The notes: generated by a model from the sequence alone, not told the origin. Shown: positions 36,676-45,588, numbered from the stretch's first letter. The stretch: DNA of 64,000 bases from Acidobacteria bacterium AB60 (GCA_008682415.1 VANK01000001.1:496001-560000); one strand, 5' to 3'. Translations and numbers: made by a program.

Positions 36676-38397
36676 TTACTCGAAGCGAGCCACCAGCGCT
36701 CCAAACGGAGCCAAGGTAACGCGATCCGATCCCTCAGCCGTGAACTTCGGCGCGGAGTAGAGCGGGACGAGCTGCGATCCGCGCACACCCGCAGTTTTGA
36801 GATCAAGTTGGATGCTGCGCGCCTTGGCGCTCATATTCAACGCAACGACCACGGTCTCATCACTGCTCTTACGCACGAAGGCAAAGACCTCGGAATCGTC
36901 ATTGTTAATACTGACCTGGTCCCCATCGCGCAGAGCGCTCTCTGATTTCCGCAGGGCAAGGAGATGTTTGTAGCAGTTCAAGATCGAGTCCTTGTCCTTA
37001 GCTTCCGCCTCCACGTTGTATTGCCGCGCACTCGGGGGCACCTTCAGCCAGGGCGTACCGGTAGTGAAGCCCGCGTTGGAAGCGCCGTCCCACTGCATGG
37101 GTGTTCGCTCGCCGTCGCGGCCCTTCTCCTTAGGCCAGCCCAGGCGGCCGATGGGGTCGTGGACGTCTTCAATGCGCGTTGGATCGGTGGTCCTCATTCC
37201 CAACTCTTCGCCGTAGTACATCTGCGGGGTACCGCGCGTGGTGAGTTCCAGCACCGCCATGAGTCTGGCGATCTGGTCGTTGTGCCGGCCGTCGCCATAG
37301 CGATCCCGCTGGCGGGGCTGATCGTGATTCGAGAAGAAGTACTCCGGCTGCCCGTGAGCTGAATTGTTCTCCACCTCGTTGAAGAGACGCCGGAACTTCG
37401 GCGCATTCAGCTGGTTCACGTCGGCGATCTGAAAGTCCATGGGCAGCTGCACTTCGTCGCCGTCGCCGTACATCCTGGCCAGTGCCTCAATGTTGGGCTC
37501 GTCGGCCTCGGTGACCAACACCGGGTCCCCTGGGTACTTATCCACCACCCTCCGCACTTCCTTCAGCACGACGTGAACCTGGGGCAGATCGTCGGTGTAG
37601 AGATGCTTGATGTTGCGGTCCCCGTAGACGTTGTACCCGGGAAGATAAGGATCGTCGCGCATCTGTGGATCTTCAAACAACCGCGAGACAGCATCGATGC
37701 GGAATCCGGCCACGCCTTTCTGCATCCAGAAGTCGAGCACGCCATCCATGGCCTTGTGCACCTCAGGATTGCGCCAGTTCAGGTCAGGCTGCTGCACGTA
37801 AAAGTAGTGATAGTAGTACTGGCGTGTCGTTTCATCCCATTGCCAAGCGGAATGCCCGAACCACGATTGCCAGTTATTCGGCGGCTGTCCCGGGCTGGTG
37901 GATGTTTCATTTTTCCCGTCGCGCCAAACGTACCAGTCCCGTTTGGGATTGTCGCGGGACGAACGCGACTCTCGGAACCACGGGTGCTGATCCGACGTGT
38001 GATTGATGACGTAGTCCATGAGGATGCGGATGCCGCGCTTCTTCGCCTCCGTCACCAGCACCTCGAAGTCCGCCATGGTTCCGTACTTCGGATCGATTGC
38101 CGTGTAGTCGGCGATGTCGTAGCCGTTGTCCACACCCGGCGACGGATAGATGGGCGTGATCCAGATGGCATCGATGCCGAGGTCCTTTAAATAATCCAGT
38201 CTCGACGTAATGCCTTTCAGATCACCCACACCGTCTCCATCCGAATCCCGAAAGCTCTGCGGATAGATTTCGTAGATGACGGCATGGCGCCACCAGGGGT
38301 CGGGCTTGGCTGTTGAAGGCTGCTGGCCTGCGATCTGCAGGCACAGCGAGATAGAGACACACGCGGTCAAGGCCGCGGCGACTGCGGTAGCTTTCAT
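36676..38397 (-). CDS. Exported GH13 alpha-glucosidase
   Basis: A 573-residue alpha-amylase-superfamily enzyme with a signal peptide (KATAVAAALTACVSISL). Conserved regions are YEIYPQSFRDSDGDGVGDL, DYVINHTSDQHPWF (region I), GFRIDAVSRL (II, nucleophile Asp), VTEADEPN (III, acid/base Glu) and FSNHDQPR (IV, third Asp). The GVGDL start and MDYVINH are typical of the oligo-1,6-glucosidase/alpha-glucosidase group, so it likely acts on short alpha-glucosides in the periplasm. The C-terminal domain is a beta-sandwich. The upstream in-frame extension to 38721 would place the signal peptide internally and is rejected. Confidence 0.93.
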   Translation of the reverse strand: MKATAVAAALTACVSISLCLQIAGQQPSTAKPDPWWRHAVIYEIYPQSFRDSDGDGVGDLKGITSRLDYLKDLGIDAIWITPIYPSPGVDNGYDIADYTAIDPKYGTMADFEVLVTEAKKRGIRILMDYVINHTSDQHPWFRESRSSRDNPKRDWYVWRDGKNETSTSPGQPPNNWQSWFGHSAWQWDETTRQYYYHYFYVQQPDLNWRNPEVHKAMDGVLDFWMQKGVAGFRIDAVSRLFEDPQMRDDPYLPGYNVYGDRNIKHLYTDDLPQVHVVLKEVRRVVDKYPGDPVLVTEADEPNIEALARMYGDGDEVQLPMDFQIADVNQLNAPKFRRLFNEVENNSAHGQPEYFFSNHDQPRQRDRYGDGRHNDQIARLMAVLELTTRGTPQMYYGEELGMRTTDPTRIEDVHDPIGRLGWPKEKGRDGERTPMQWDGASNAGFTTGTPWLKVPPSARQYNVEAEAKDKDSILNCYKHLLALRKSESALRDGDQVSINNDDSEVFAFVRKSSDETVVVALNMSAKARSIQLDLKTAGVRGSQLVPLYSAPKFTAEGSDRVTLAPFGALVARFE

Positions 38398-38466
38398 GTT
38401 GCGGTTCCTCAATACAGGCGCTGCGGTATGCCGCCGCTCCTGGCAAGCTCCGCAGCTCGTTCCGCC

Positions 38467-38485
38467 GGCTACGGTAGCCGTAGCC
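38467..38485. repeat. Inverted repeat upstream of the GH13 gene
   Basis: GGCTACGG-TAG-CCGTAGCC is a perfect palindrome with eight-base arms, 70-88 bases before the GH13 ATG on the minus strand. It could be an operator for a sugar-responsive regulator. Motif evidence only. Confidence 0.4.
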
Positions 38486-38596
38486 AAGCTAACACAGCCC
38501 GCGGGGAGCCGTCGGCACCAGCGCGCCGCGTTTTTCAAGGATCCGCAGATAGTGATTGTAGCGGCGAGCGCGGGCCGTTGAACTCGCGCCGAAATC

Positions 38597-40342
38597 CTAG
38601 TTCCCTGCCCTGGTCCCGATCGGAGAGCGCTCCAGGTCCCGGGGTTGTTCGGGCGGAATGTACAGGAGCCCCAGCCGGGCGATGATCTCTTCCGGCTTTT
38701 CTTCGAAGTAGAGCACGGCATTCCGCGCGCGGCGGCGGTTCACGATACCCAGCGCGATGGCGCCCCCGAGGAGCACGCCGGCCATGTTGAGGAACTTGCT
38801 TATGTCGTGCAGTCCGGACTGCTCATAGAGTGAGCTCCAGATGCCGAAGATGCTGACGATGAATCCGAAGCCCCAGAAGATGACCTGGACGTTGGTTTTG
38901 CCGGGCAGGAAGGAGCAGGTGAAAGGCACCTTGTCGAATTTGAACAGGCCGACTTCCACAAGCAAAAGGCCCAGTAAGGCGAGGATGGCAAGGTGCTGCG
39001 CGACGTGAATCCACGGCCTGAAGTTGAGGGACAGCAGCGCAGCAACGAGGAGCACGGGCGCAACTCCGAAAAGAAGCAAGGCGAGCCGCGTAGCGGCGAA
39101 GTAGTTGCGCGTGGGCTGAAGCTGGGTGACGCGCAGCACCCAGTTAGCCTGCAGCGAGATAGGCAGCGAGAAGACGCCGCGCAGTCCGAAGACCCCGAAG
39201 ATCATCATCAGAAAGGTCGAGACGATGAAGTCCGTGGGGATGGCCTCGTGCGCCGTCGCGGTCAGTTCGTGGTGCAGCCACGAGAGCGCGATAGCGAAGA
39301 CGATGGAGAGATAGAACGCGAAGACCACGCGATGCTGCCGGCTGCGCGCGAGAGAGCGGAGGCTGAAGGTGACAATGGCGGTGGTAAGGGCGTTGCCGAA
39401 ACGCGGCATGAGGTGCAAGCCACCGGCTCCGGGGACGAGGTCGGGCTGCTCGGCCGTCTTCTTCATGGTCTTGAAATAGCAGAGAAGCAGCGAACCGAGC
39501 GCCCCGCTGATAACCACAAACAATGCGATCCACGCACGCACGGCGAGCCAGGAGAAGTCGCCGGGCAGTGAGCCGTTGAGCTGATTCAGAAGCGCAAGGA
39601 ACCAGAAGACCGGCGAGACCGCCAGCAGCCAGTGGTTGGCGGGATTCGTGAAGTCAGCCGGTGTAGCGAGGGTGGGCTGGAGGAAGTAGACGCCGAGGAA
39701 GATGGCAAAGGCGCAGAGCTGCAGCATCGCCGAGAGGCGGAGGAAGAGCTTGCGCGGAAGGATCAGCGCGGAGATTCCCTGAATGGTGAGGACCGATCCG
39801 TAAAGAAACGCGGACGACGCGACCAGGGTGAACCAGAAGGAGACGAAGAAGCGCGCCATGCCCAGATAGCCGCCGCCCATGCCGCCGAAGATCAGCGACC
39901 ACGAGCAGCTCGAGGCGAAGTTGAGGGCGACGATGGCGATGCCGAGGAGGCCGCACGTCGCCGCAAGCTTGGCGAGCAGGATGGTGCGGGGACGGATAGG
40001 CAGCGGGCCGAGAACGGCCAGGTCGCGGCGATCGGGAAAGGTCGAGTCCCATGTAATGACGGTGAGGAGGCCGATGACCAGGAGCATATTCTCGATCTGG
40101 CCCTGCTGGATGCGCCAGGCCTGATCGGGAGGGGGCGGAAACCAGAGTGCGCCAATGGCGCGCATGAGGCTGATGAAGATGAGAATGCCGGCGAATTGCC
40201 CAAGGAAGCGCGGGATGTCGGCTTCAATGGAGAGCGCTTCGAGGTCGACAACGCGCAACAGAAACTGCCGGTGCAGAACGCGGAACTGCAAAGGCAGGCG
40301 GCGGGCGATCCGTGACGTAAGAACGGCGAGCGGGCTAGGCAT
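38597..40342 (-). CDS. ABC-2 type transporter permease
   Basis: A 581-residue integral membrane protein with about twelve hydrophobic segments, the large permease of an ABC exporter with a separate ATPase. No ATPase motifs are present. The N-terminus has a cytoplasmic stretch (ARRLPLQFRVLHRQFLLRVVDLEALSIEADI) before the first helix (FAGILIFISLMRAIGAL). The start overlaps the ATPase gene by eight bases, so the two form one transporter. Substrate unknown. Confidence 0.82.
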   Translation of the reverse strand: MPSPLAVLTSRIARRLPLQFRVLHRQFLLRVVDLEALSIEADIPRFLGQFAGILIFISLMRAIGALWFPPPPDQAWRIQQGQIENMLLVIGLLTVITWDSTFPDRRDLAVLGPLPIRPRTILLAKLAATCGLLGIAIVALNFASSCSWSLIFGGMGGGYLGMARFFVSFWFTLVASSAFLYGSVLTIQGISALILPRKLFLRLSAMLQLCAFAIFLGVYFLQPTLATPADFTNPANHWLLAVSPVFWFLALLNQLNGSLPGDFSWLAVRAWIALFVVISGALGSLLLCYFKTMKKTAEQPDLVPGAGGLHLMPRFGNALTTAIVTFSLRSLARSRQHRVVFAFYLSIVFAIALSWLHHELTATAHEAIPTDFIVSTFLMMIFGVFGLRGVFSLPISLQANWVLRVTQLQPTRNYFAATRLALLLFGVAPVLLVAALLSLNFRPWIHVAQHLAILALLGLLLVEVGLFKFDKVPFTCSFLPGKTNVQVIFWGFGFIVSIFGIWSSLYEQSGLHDISKFLNMAGVLLGGAIALGIVNRRRARNAVLYFEEKPEEIIARLGLLYIPPEQPRDLERSPIGTRAGN

Positions 40343-41099
40343 GGATCAGGTCCGCGATGTTGCGCGCCATCTGCGCGGTGTCCTGCTCCACGGCGAGCTG
40401 CGAGAAGATGGCTTCAAGGTTGGGAAGTTCCATCAGCGATCTCAGGCGCTCGATCGAGTTGTCAGCGACGAGCTTGCCGCGGTGGAGGATGACCACCCGG
40501 TGGCTGATGCGCTCCACCGTGTCGAGTTCGTGCGAGCTGAACAGCACGACTTTTCCCCGCGACGCCAGCTCCTGGATGAGGCTGCGCAGGATGAGCGCGG
40601 AGCCGATGTCGAGCCCGGAGAAGGGTTCGTCCAGCAGCACCAGGTCGGGGTTGTGCATCAGCGCGGCCGCAATCAGAATTTTCTGGCGCATGCCCTTGGA
40701 GTAACCGGAGATGGAGGCATGCCGGTCGTCGTAAAGGTTGAGCAGCCGAAGGAGGCCGTCAATGCGCTCCGAAGATTCCCGCGAGGGTAGTCCGCGCAGC
40801 TGCGCCACCATCACCAGATATTCGAGGCCGGAGAGGTGGTTGTAGAGGTTCGGTTCTTCCGGCACGTAGCCCATGCGCCGCTTGTAGGCAATGAGGTCGT
40901 CGTCAATGGGCTCATTGCAGTAAAGAATCTGGCCGGCGGTGCGCTCGATGAGGCCGGTGATCATCTTGATGGTCGTGGATTTCCCGGATCCGTTCGGGCC
41001 GAGGTAGCCGGTAACCTCGCCGGGCCGGGCAGAGAAAGAGACATCATCGACGGCCGGAATGCCTGCGTAGTGTTTGGTGAGGCGGCGAAGCTCCAGCAT
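40335..41099 (-). CDS. ABC transporter ATP-binding protein
   Basis: A 254-residue ATPase partner of the ABC-2 permease. Walker A is GPNGSGKSTTIKMITGL, the signature region is ISGYSKGMRQKILIAAAL, Walker B is LVLLDEPFSGLD, and the switch His is in FSSHELDTVERI. This is the CcmA/drug-export type. The ATG at 41099 starts the ATPase fold. An inverted repeat lies just upstream and may be an operator. Confidence 0.93.
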   Translation of the reverse strand: MLELRRLTKHYAGIPAVDDVSFSARPGEVTGYLGPNGSGKSTTIKMITGLIERTAGQILYCNEPIDDDLIAYKRRMGYVPEEPNLYNHLSGLEYLVMVAQLRGLPSRESSERIDGLLRLLNLYDDRHASISGYSKGMRQKILIAAALMHNPDLVLLDEPFSGLDIGSALILRSLIQELASRGKVVLFSSHELDTVERISHRVVILHRGKLVADNSIERLRSLMELPNLEAIFSQLAVEQDTAQMARNIADLIHA

Positions 41100-41106
41100 G
41101 GTCCTA

Positions 41107-41155
41107 CCTATGTAGCATTCGGCAGTAAGAAAAGTCAAGTAGCTTTCTACATAGG
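41107..41155. promoter_or_regulatory. Inverted repeat between divergent genes, possible operator
   Basis: CCTATGTAG (41107-41115) and CTACATAGG (41147-41155) are perfect inverted copies 31 bases apart. The left copy lies inside CTAC-CTAT-GTAG (41104-41115) and the right one next to GTAG-CTTT-CTAC (41139-41150), both short palindromes. The layout suits a dimeric BlaI-, PadR- or YtrA-type repressor of the ABC operon starting at 41099. No regulator gene is adjacent. Confidence 0.45.
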
Positions 41156-41268
41156 GTCCCTCATGCGCCCGAGCCTCGATTGTGACTCGACATTGCCCGG
41201 ACTCACGTGATGGGTATCACTGAAGCTGAAACCTCAGCGGCGCAGACTCCGAGGCAAGAAGGTGGGCC

Positions 41269-42033
41269 ATGCTTATAGTCCTCTGGCTCGTGCTCTGCCT
41301 CGCCGCCGCATCCCTGATGTTGCTTCCTCTCGCCCTGCGGCTCTGCGCCCTCTACCGGCAATACTCCGGCACTCGCCTGGTGTCCTGTCCGGAGGACCGG
41401 AAGGCCTCCGCAGTCCATATCGACACCTGGCGCGCCGTAGAGACGGGGATGGATGCATCTCCGGACCTGCGCCTGTGCGAGTGCACGCGCTGGCCCGAGC
41501 GCGCGCACTGCAACCAGGCCTGTATGGGGCAGGTGGTTGCCCATGATTCCGACCTCGAAGTCGAGCCAAGGGTGGGGCGTAAACAGATCTACCACCTCCC
41601 GATCGTCCTCGCGGCATTTGCCGCCTGGTACATCGGCGCGGTCTGGCACTCCCAATACCTTTTTCGAGGGCGCTGGCTGGCTGCCCTCGGTCTTACGCGG
41701 GAGGATGTGTCACAGGCCGTATGGTGGTTCTGGCCTCATCTGCTCTCGGCAGCTATCTGCCTGTTGTTTGCATACGGCGTCGCATGGCTCCTCGCCGTCA
41801 TTCACCGCAAGGGCGTCCTTTCGGGCATCCTGATGGCCATCTTGCTGGGAGGGGCCATCGTGGCGGCGAGTTGGTCCGGTATTGCGCGGCTCCCACGCGA
41901 GTTACAGAGGATCGAAGGCGCTTATGTGTTATTGGCCGCTTTGACCATCGGCGCCATCGTGGGAGGCTTCTCCGACCGGCTCGTGCTTCCCCGCCCTGGG
42001 CCCGCTGCTGTGACCGGAAGAAAATCCGCGTAA
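41269..42033 (+). CDS. Membrane protein with Cys-rich motif
   Basis: A 254-residue protein of unknown function. It has one N-terminal helix (LIVLWLVLCLAAASLMLLPLALRL), then a soluble part with LVSCPEDRKASAV and LCECTRWPERAHCNQACMGQ, a five-cysteine segment. Three further helices follow (HLPIVLAAFAAWYIG, LLSAAICLLFAYGVAWLL, ILMAILLGGAIVAA) and a last one near the C-terminus (LLAALTIGAIVGG). The Cys motif could bind a metal or Fe-S cluster. The last 112 bases overlap the convergent PP-loop gene. I do not recognise a named family. Confidence 0.7.
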   Translation: MLIVLWLVLCLAAASLMLLPLALRLCALYRQYSGTRLVSCPEDRKASAVHIDTWRAVETGMDASPDLRLCECTRWPERAHCNQACMGQVVAHDSDLEVEPRVGRKQIYHLPIVLAAFAAWYIGAVWHSQYLFRGRWLAALGLTREDVSQAVWWFWPHLLSAAICLLFAYGVAWLLAVIHRKGVLSGILMAILLGGAIVAASWSGIARLPRELQRIEGAYVLLAALTIGAIVGGFSDRLVLPRPGPAAVTGRKSA

Positions 42034-42671
42034 ATGAAGCCGTCGCGGTTGACGACCTCGCCCGGCTCGAACGCGATGGGATGCGCGAACATGGGGCCGT
42101 CGTAGACGCAGGAATGGAACTCGCCTCGCTCGCCGCAGGGGTCCACGGCCGTCGGAAGCTCGGCAAGAAGCGACAGGTCAAACTCCCGGCCGGCGAATCG
42201 TGCGTCGAGCTGCCGGCTATCGACACAAACCAGCTTGGCATGCAGTCCACCGGCGATCATCTCCCGCGCGAGCGCGTCCGTAGGCAAGTCCCAAAGCGGA
42301 AACAATGGTTCCAGTCCGGTGGATTTAAGCTGTGCTTCGCGGTAGCTGCGCACATCGCGCAGGAATAGATCCCCGAATGCAATGGCGTGGATGTTCTCAC
42401 GGATGGCGCGCTCACATTCAGAAGACATGCATTGCTCGTAGATTTCGTTGGAGCACGGCCATGGAAGAGGGATGATCCACAGCGGAAGTTGCGCGGCTTC
42501 AGCCTGCGCTTCCAGAACTGCGCGGCGTGTGCCGTGCATGGCGACGCGATCAAATTCGCTGTTGACTGTGGTGAGCAGGCCGGCGATCTCGATGTCCCGC
42601 TGCTGCCGCAACAGGTGAAGCGCCCATGCACAGTCTTTGCCGCTGCTCCAGGAGAGCAGGATTCGCTTCAT
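41922..42671 (-). CDS. PP-loop ATP pyrophosphatase (Dph6/DUF71-like)
   Basis: A 249-residue ATP-binding protein. The N-terminus SWSSGKDCAWALHLL is the PP-loop; TTVNSEFDRVAMHG, AFGDLFLRDVRSYRE and DPCGERGEFHSCVYDGPMF match the diphthine-ammonia-ligase-like group. Bacteria lack diphthamide, so the bacterial versions have some other amide-forming role. The last 30 residues (TAAGPGRGSTSRSEK...) extend beyond the family core and are antisense to the 3' end of the neighbouring membrane-protein gene. The start overlaps the stop of the GNAT gene by four bases (ATGA). Confidence 0.85.
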   Translation of the reverse strand: MKRILLSWSSGKDCAWALHLLRQQRDIEIAGLLTTVNSEFDRVAMHGTRRAVLEAQAEAAQLPLWIIPLPWPCSNEIYEQCMSSECERAIRENIHAIAFGDLFLRDVRSYREAQLKSTGLEPLFPLWDLPTDALAREMIAGGLHAKLVCVDSRQLDARFAGREFDLSLLAELPTAVDPCGERGEFHSCVYDGPMFAHPIAFEPGEVVNRDGFIYADFLPVTAAGPGRGSTSRSEKPPTMAPMVKAANNT

Positions 42672-43135
42672 GAGGAGTGATCCTGGAGGATCTTGCGATA
42701 CACGACGAAGCCGCTGTTCTCCGCGACTCTGTCATAGAGCTGCCGGGCGGTGGTGTTGGTCTCGTGGGTGTGCCAGTAGACGCGAGGGCAGCCGGCTTCT
42801 TTGGCGCGTTCATACACAGCTTCGATGAGGGCGCGGCCTACACCCTTTCCACGCGCGGACTCCAGCGTGAAGAGATCCTGCAGATAGCAGTTGGGCGCGA
42901 TGGAGATCGTGCTGCGGTGAAAGAGAAAGTGAGCAATCCCGAGCAGCTCGTCGGCGCTCTTCGCGACCAGCGCGTGAACTGGTTCGTAGGCATCGAAGAA
43001 ACGCGACCAGGTCTGACGCGTCACCTCGTCAGGCAAAGCAGTAGCCCCGTGGCGGCCATAGAAGGCGTTGTAGCCGTCCCACAGGGGCTTCCATTGATCG
43101 AAGTCGGCAGGCACTACGGGGCGAACCGTGAGCAT
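42668..43135 (-). CDS. GNAT family N-acetyltransferase
   Basis: A 155-residue acetyltransferase. The acetyl-CoA motif is LQDLFTLESARGKGVGRALIEAVYERAKEAG, followed by VYWHTHETNTTARQLYDRVA. Length and fold are ordinary. The acceptor substrate is not known. It overlaps the PP-loop gene by four bases and starts seven bases after the Mrp stop, so they are likely co-transcribed. Confidence 0.9.
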   Translation of the reverse strand: MLTVRPVVPADFDQWKPLWDGYNAFYGRHGATALPDEVTRQTWSRFFDAYEPVHALVAKSADELLGIAHFLFHRSTISIAPNCYLQDLFTLESARGKGVGRALIEAVYERAKEAGCPRVYWHTHETNTTARQLYDRVAENSGFVVYRKILQDHSS

Positions 43136-43142
43136 GCGTTCC

Positions 43143-43973
43143 CTAGCTGATTTCGATGACGTCGTTGCTTGAGGCCGCCGCGGCGTTGGCGCGCTCCATC
43201 AGCTTTTGCGCAGCATCGTAGAAGGCCGTGGCCTGCGGGCTCTTGGGGCCGGCCAGCGCCACCGGCAGACCACGATCGCCACCTTCGCGGATCGACGGAA
43301 TCAGCTCAATGGAACCCAGGAACGGCACGTTGAACTGCTGCGCCGTGCGCTCGGCGCCACCCTTGGAGAAGATATCGATCTCGTGATGGCAGTGCGGGCA
43401 GGTGAAGTGGCTCATGTTCTCGACAATCCCGAGAACTTCTACGTTGACTTGGGCAAACATCTCCAGCGCCTTCCGCGCGTCTTGCAGGCTCACGTCGCTG
43501 GGCGTGGAGACCACCACTGCCCCGGTGAGGGGCACAGTCTGGACGAGTGAGATCACCACATCGCCCGTGCCGGGGGGCAGGTCGATGACGAGGTAGTCGA
43601 GTTCACCCCAATTCACCTGCTGCAGGAACTGGCGGATGATCTGATGGAGCATGGGGCCGCGCATCACCATCGGCTTGTCGCCGGGGGAGATGTAGCCGAT
43701 GGAGATAGTCTTGATCCCGTGAGTCAGGTTCGGCTCAATGACGTTCCCTGCACCGACACGCGGCTGCTGGCTCGAACCCATCATGAGCGGAACGTTGGGA
43801 CCGTAGATGTCGGCATCGATGAGACCGACGCGTTGTCCCAGCTTCGAGAGCGCGATGGCCAGATTGACGGCAACCGTGGTCTTGCCGACTCCGCCCTTGC
43901 CGGAACCAACTGCAATGATCTTGGATACGCCCGGAAGCGCCACGGGCTGAGGCATGGCATGAGAATGCGCCAT
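43143..43973 (-). CDS. mrp: Mrp/NBP35 family Fe-S carrier ATPase
   Basis: A 276-residue P-loop ATPase. The deviant Walker A is GSGKGGVGKTTVAVNLAIAL; FLQQVNWGELDYLVIDLPPGTGDV is the Walker B region; HFTCPHCHHEID carries the CxxC that bridges an Fe-S cluster in a dimer. These proteins carry or insert [4Fe-4S] clusters. It lacks the N-terminal DUF59 domain of longer Mrp forms. ATG 43973 is used; an upstream frame to 44273 is antisense to the next gene. A GCTCTC-CGTA-GAGAGC hairpin lies in its leader (43993-44008). Confidence 0.93.
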   Translation of the reverse strand: MAHSHAMPQPVALPGVSKIIAVGSGKGGVGKTTVAVNLAIALSKLGQRVGLIDADIYGPNVPLMMGSSQQPRVGAGNVIEPNLTHGIKTISIGYISPGDKPMVMRGPMLHQIIRQFLQQVNWGELDYLVIDLPPGTGDVVISLVQTVPLTGAVVVSTPSDVSLQDARKALEMFAQVNVEVLGIVENMSHFTCPHCHHEIDIFSKGGAERTAQQFNVPFLGSIELIPSIREGGDRGLPVALAGPKSPQATAFYDAAQKLMERANAAAASSNDVIEIS

Positions 43974-44065
43974 AAGTGCTGACTCCTTGTTTGCTCTCCG
44001 TAGAGAGCTTGCTCGTTCTGGAGAGCCGCGCTTCGATCGCGAGAAAACGTCCCTCCTCCAAAATT

Positions 44066-44878
44066 CTACAGGAGGGTGCGCGCCGCGTTCGCGCGCGCGA
44101 CGTTCCCAAGATGCTCGTGAAGCAGGCGCAGACCGTCGGTGAGCGCCGCGGGACCGGGCTGAAGAATGATGCTGGAGGGAATCTCGTAGAGATGGCCGCT
44201 GCGCACCGCGCTGACCTGGCCCCAGCCGGGACGCGATGCGATCGCCTTGAGATCGGCCTTCATGCCGCACCACGAGGCGAAGATCACTTCCGGATCGCGG
44301 CGCACAACTTCCGCGGGATCGATCACGCGGTCCTGCGCTTTGCCCTGGGTGCGAAGTTCAGAAAAGATGGAATCGCCACCGGCGACTTCGATGAGTTCGT
44401 CCACCCATCCGATACCGCTGATGAGCGGATCGTGCCATTCCTCGAAGTAGACCCGAGGGCGATGGGCGAAGAGGGCGGCGCTCGCAACCACCGCGTCGAT
44501 CCCGCGCTGGAGCGATTCGACGAGGGCGATTCCATCCGCTTCGACCCCGGCGATGCGAGCGAGCGTACGGATCATGTCGAAGATGCCGGCGACGGTCCGC
44601 TGGTTGAAGTTGAAGACGGTGAGGCCGCGCTGGACCAGTTGCCGGGTGATCTCCGCCTGCACGTCCGAGAAGGTGAGGACGAGATCGGGGTTCAGCGCAA
44701 CGATCTCCTCCACGTTGGCGCTGTTGAAGGTGGATACGCGTGGTTTGCTGCGGACCTCAGGAGGGCGCGTGGAGAACCCGGAGACTCCCACGATGCGGTG
44801 CTGCTGTTTGAGCAGATAGAGCGTTTCCGTGGTTTCGTCACTGAGGCAGACAATGCGGGCCGGAAACTCAGCAGCCAT
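44066..44878 (-). CDS. BtuF-like substrate-binding domain protein (cytosolic)
   Basis: A 270-residue protein with the class-III binding-protein fold of cobalamin and siderophore transport (ARIVCLSDETTETLYLL, then VEEIVALNPDLVLTFSD, and RPGWGQVSAVRSGHLYEIP near the end). It has no signal peptide, and no permease or ATPase is adjacent, so it is not a typical periplasmic component. Similar signal-less proteins are annotated as cobalamin-binding. A scavenging or sensing role is possible. It is nine bases downstream of the thioesterase gene. Confidence 0.82.
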   Translation of the reverse strand: MAAEFPARIVCLSDETTETLYLLKQQHRIVGVSGFSTRPPEVRSKPRVSTFNSANVEEIVALNPDLVLTFSDVQAEITRQLVQRGLTVFNFNQRTVAGIFDMIRTLARIAGVEADGIALVESLQRGIDAVVASAALFAHRPRVYFEEWHDPLISGIGWVDELIEVAGGDSIFSELRTQGKAQDRVIDPAEVVRRDPEVIFASWCGMKADLKAIASRPGWGQVSAVRSGHLYEIPSSIILQPGPAALTDGLRLLHEHLGNVARANAARTLL

Positions 44879-44887
44879 GCGCGAAGC

Positions 44888-45433
44888 TCAGCGGGCGAAT
44901 TCGGCATTCTCGAGCGCTGCGGTCGCTTGCCGAGCCTTGCGGCGCCGGGCCTGCTCTGACTCGCGGTGCTCGCGTCGCAGAAGCGCATCCCCGAACCGCC
45001 GTATCTCGTCGGCCGTGACCGGCTTGAGCTCAGGCACACGCACGCGGCGGCCATTCTGATCGATGGCCACAAAGACGAGGTAGGCGCTGGCCACGTGCAG
45101 CATGACGCCGGTCTGGGTATTCTCCACCCAGGCCTTCACGCCAACTTCCATCGAGGTGGAAAACGCGCGGTTCACGCTCGACTTCAGGGTGAGAAGATCC
45201 CCCACGTGCACCGGCTGCAGGAAATCGATGTGGTCCATGGCGGCCGTCACCACGTGGGTCCGGGAGTGGCGGTAGGCCGCCATCGCCCCCACCAGGTCGA
45301 TAAAGTGCATCAGTCGCCCGCCGAGCAGATTGCCGAGGGTGTTGGTGTCGTTCGGCAAAACGATCTCCGTCATCTCGGATTGAGAGTCGGCGACCAGACG
45401 TGCCGGGGCGGAAAGGTTCTCGCTGGAACTCAT
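44888..45433 (-). CDS. Acyl-CoA thioesterase (hotdog fold)
   Basis: A 181-residue thioesterase of the YciA/ACOT type. The hotdog signature is PNDTNTLGNLLGGRLMHFIDLVGAMAA (catalytic Asp/Asn region), followed by DHIDFLQPVHVGDLLTLKSSV. It cleaves acyl-CoA to free acid and CoA. A basic C-terminal tail (RREHRESEQARRRKARQ) is unusual in length. It is the first gene of a possible transcript with the BtuF-like gene. Confidence 0.92.
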   Translation of the reverse strand: MSSSENLSAPARLVADSQSEMTEIVLPNDTNTLGNLLGGRLMHFIDLVGAMAAYRHSRTHVVTAAMDHIDFLQPVHVGDLLTLKSSVNRAFSTSMEVGVKAWVENTQTGVMLHVASAYLVFVAIDQNGRRVRVPELKPVTADEIRRFGDALLRREHRESEQARRRKARQATAALENAEFAR

Positions 45434-45588
45434 TTTGGCTGGCTACTCCGTTCCTTTTTCAACAGGCAACCGGAAAGGGGCTTCTCCGGCTACAATGGTC
45501 CCACGGGATCCGATCATCGGTAGCACTCTTCCAGTTTCGGCAATCCCTCCGATTTAAGCAAATCCCCGCAGGTGACCCTGACGTCAAT

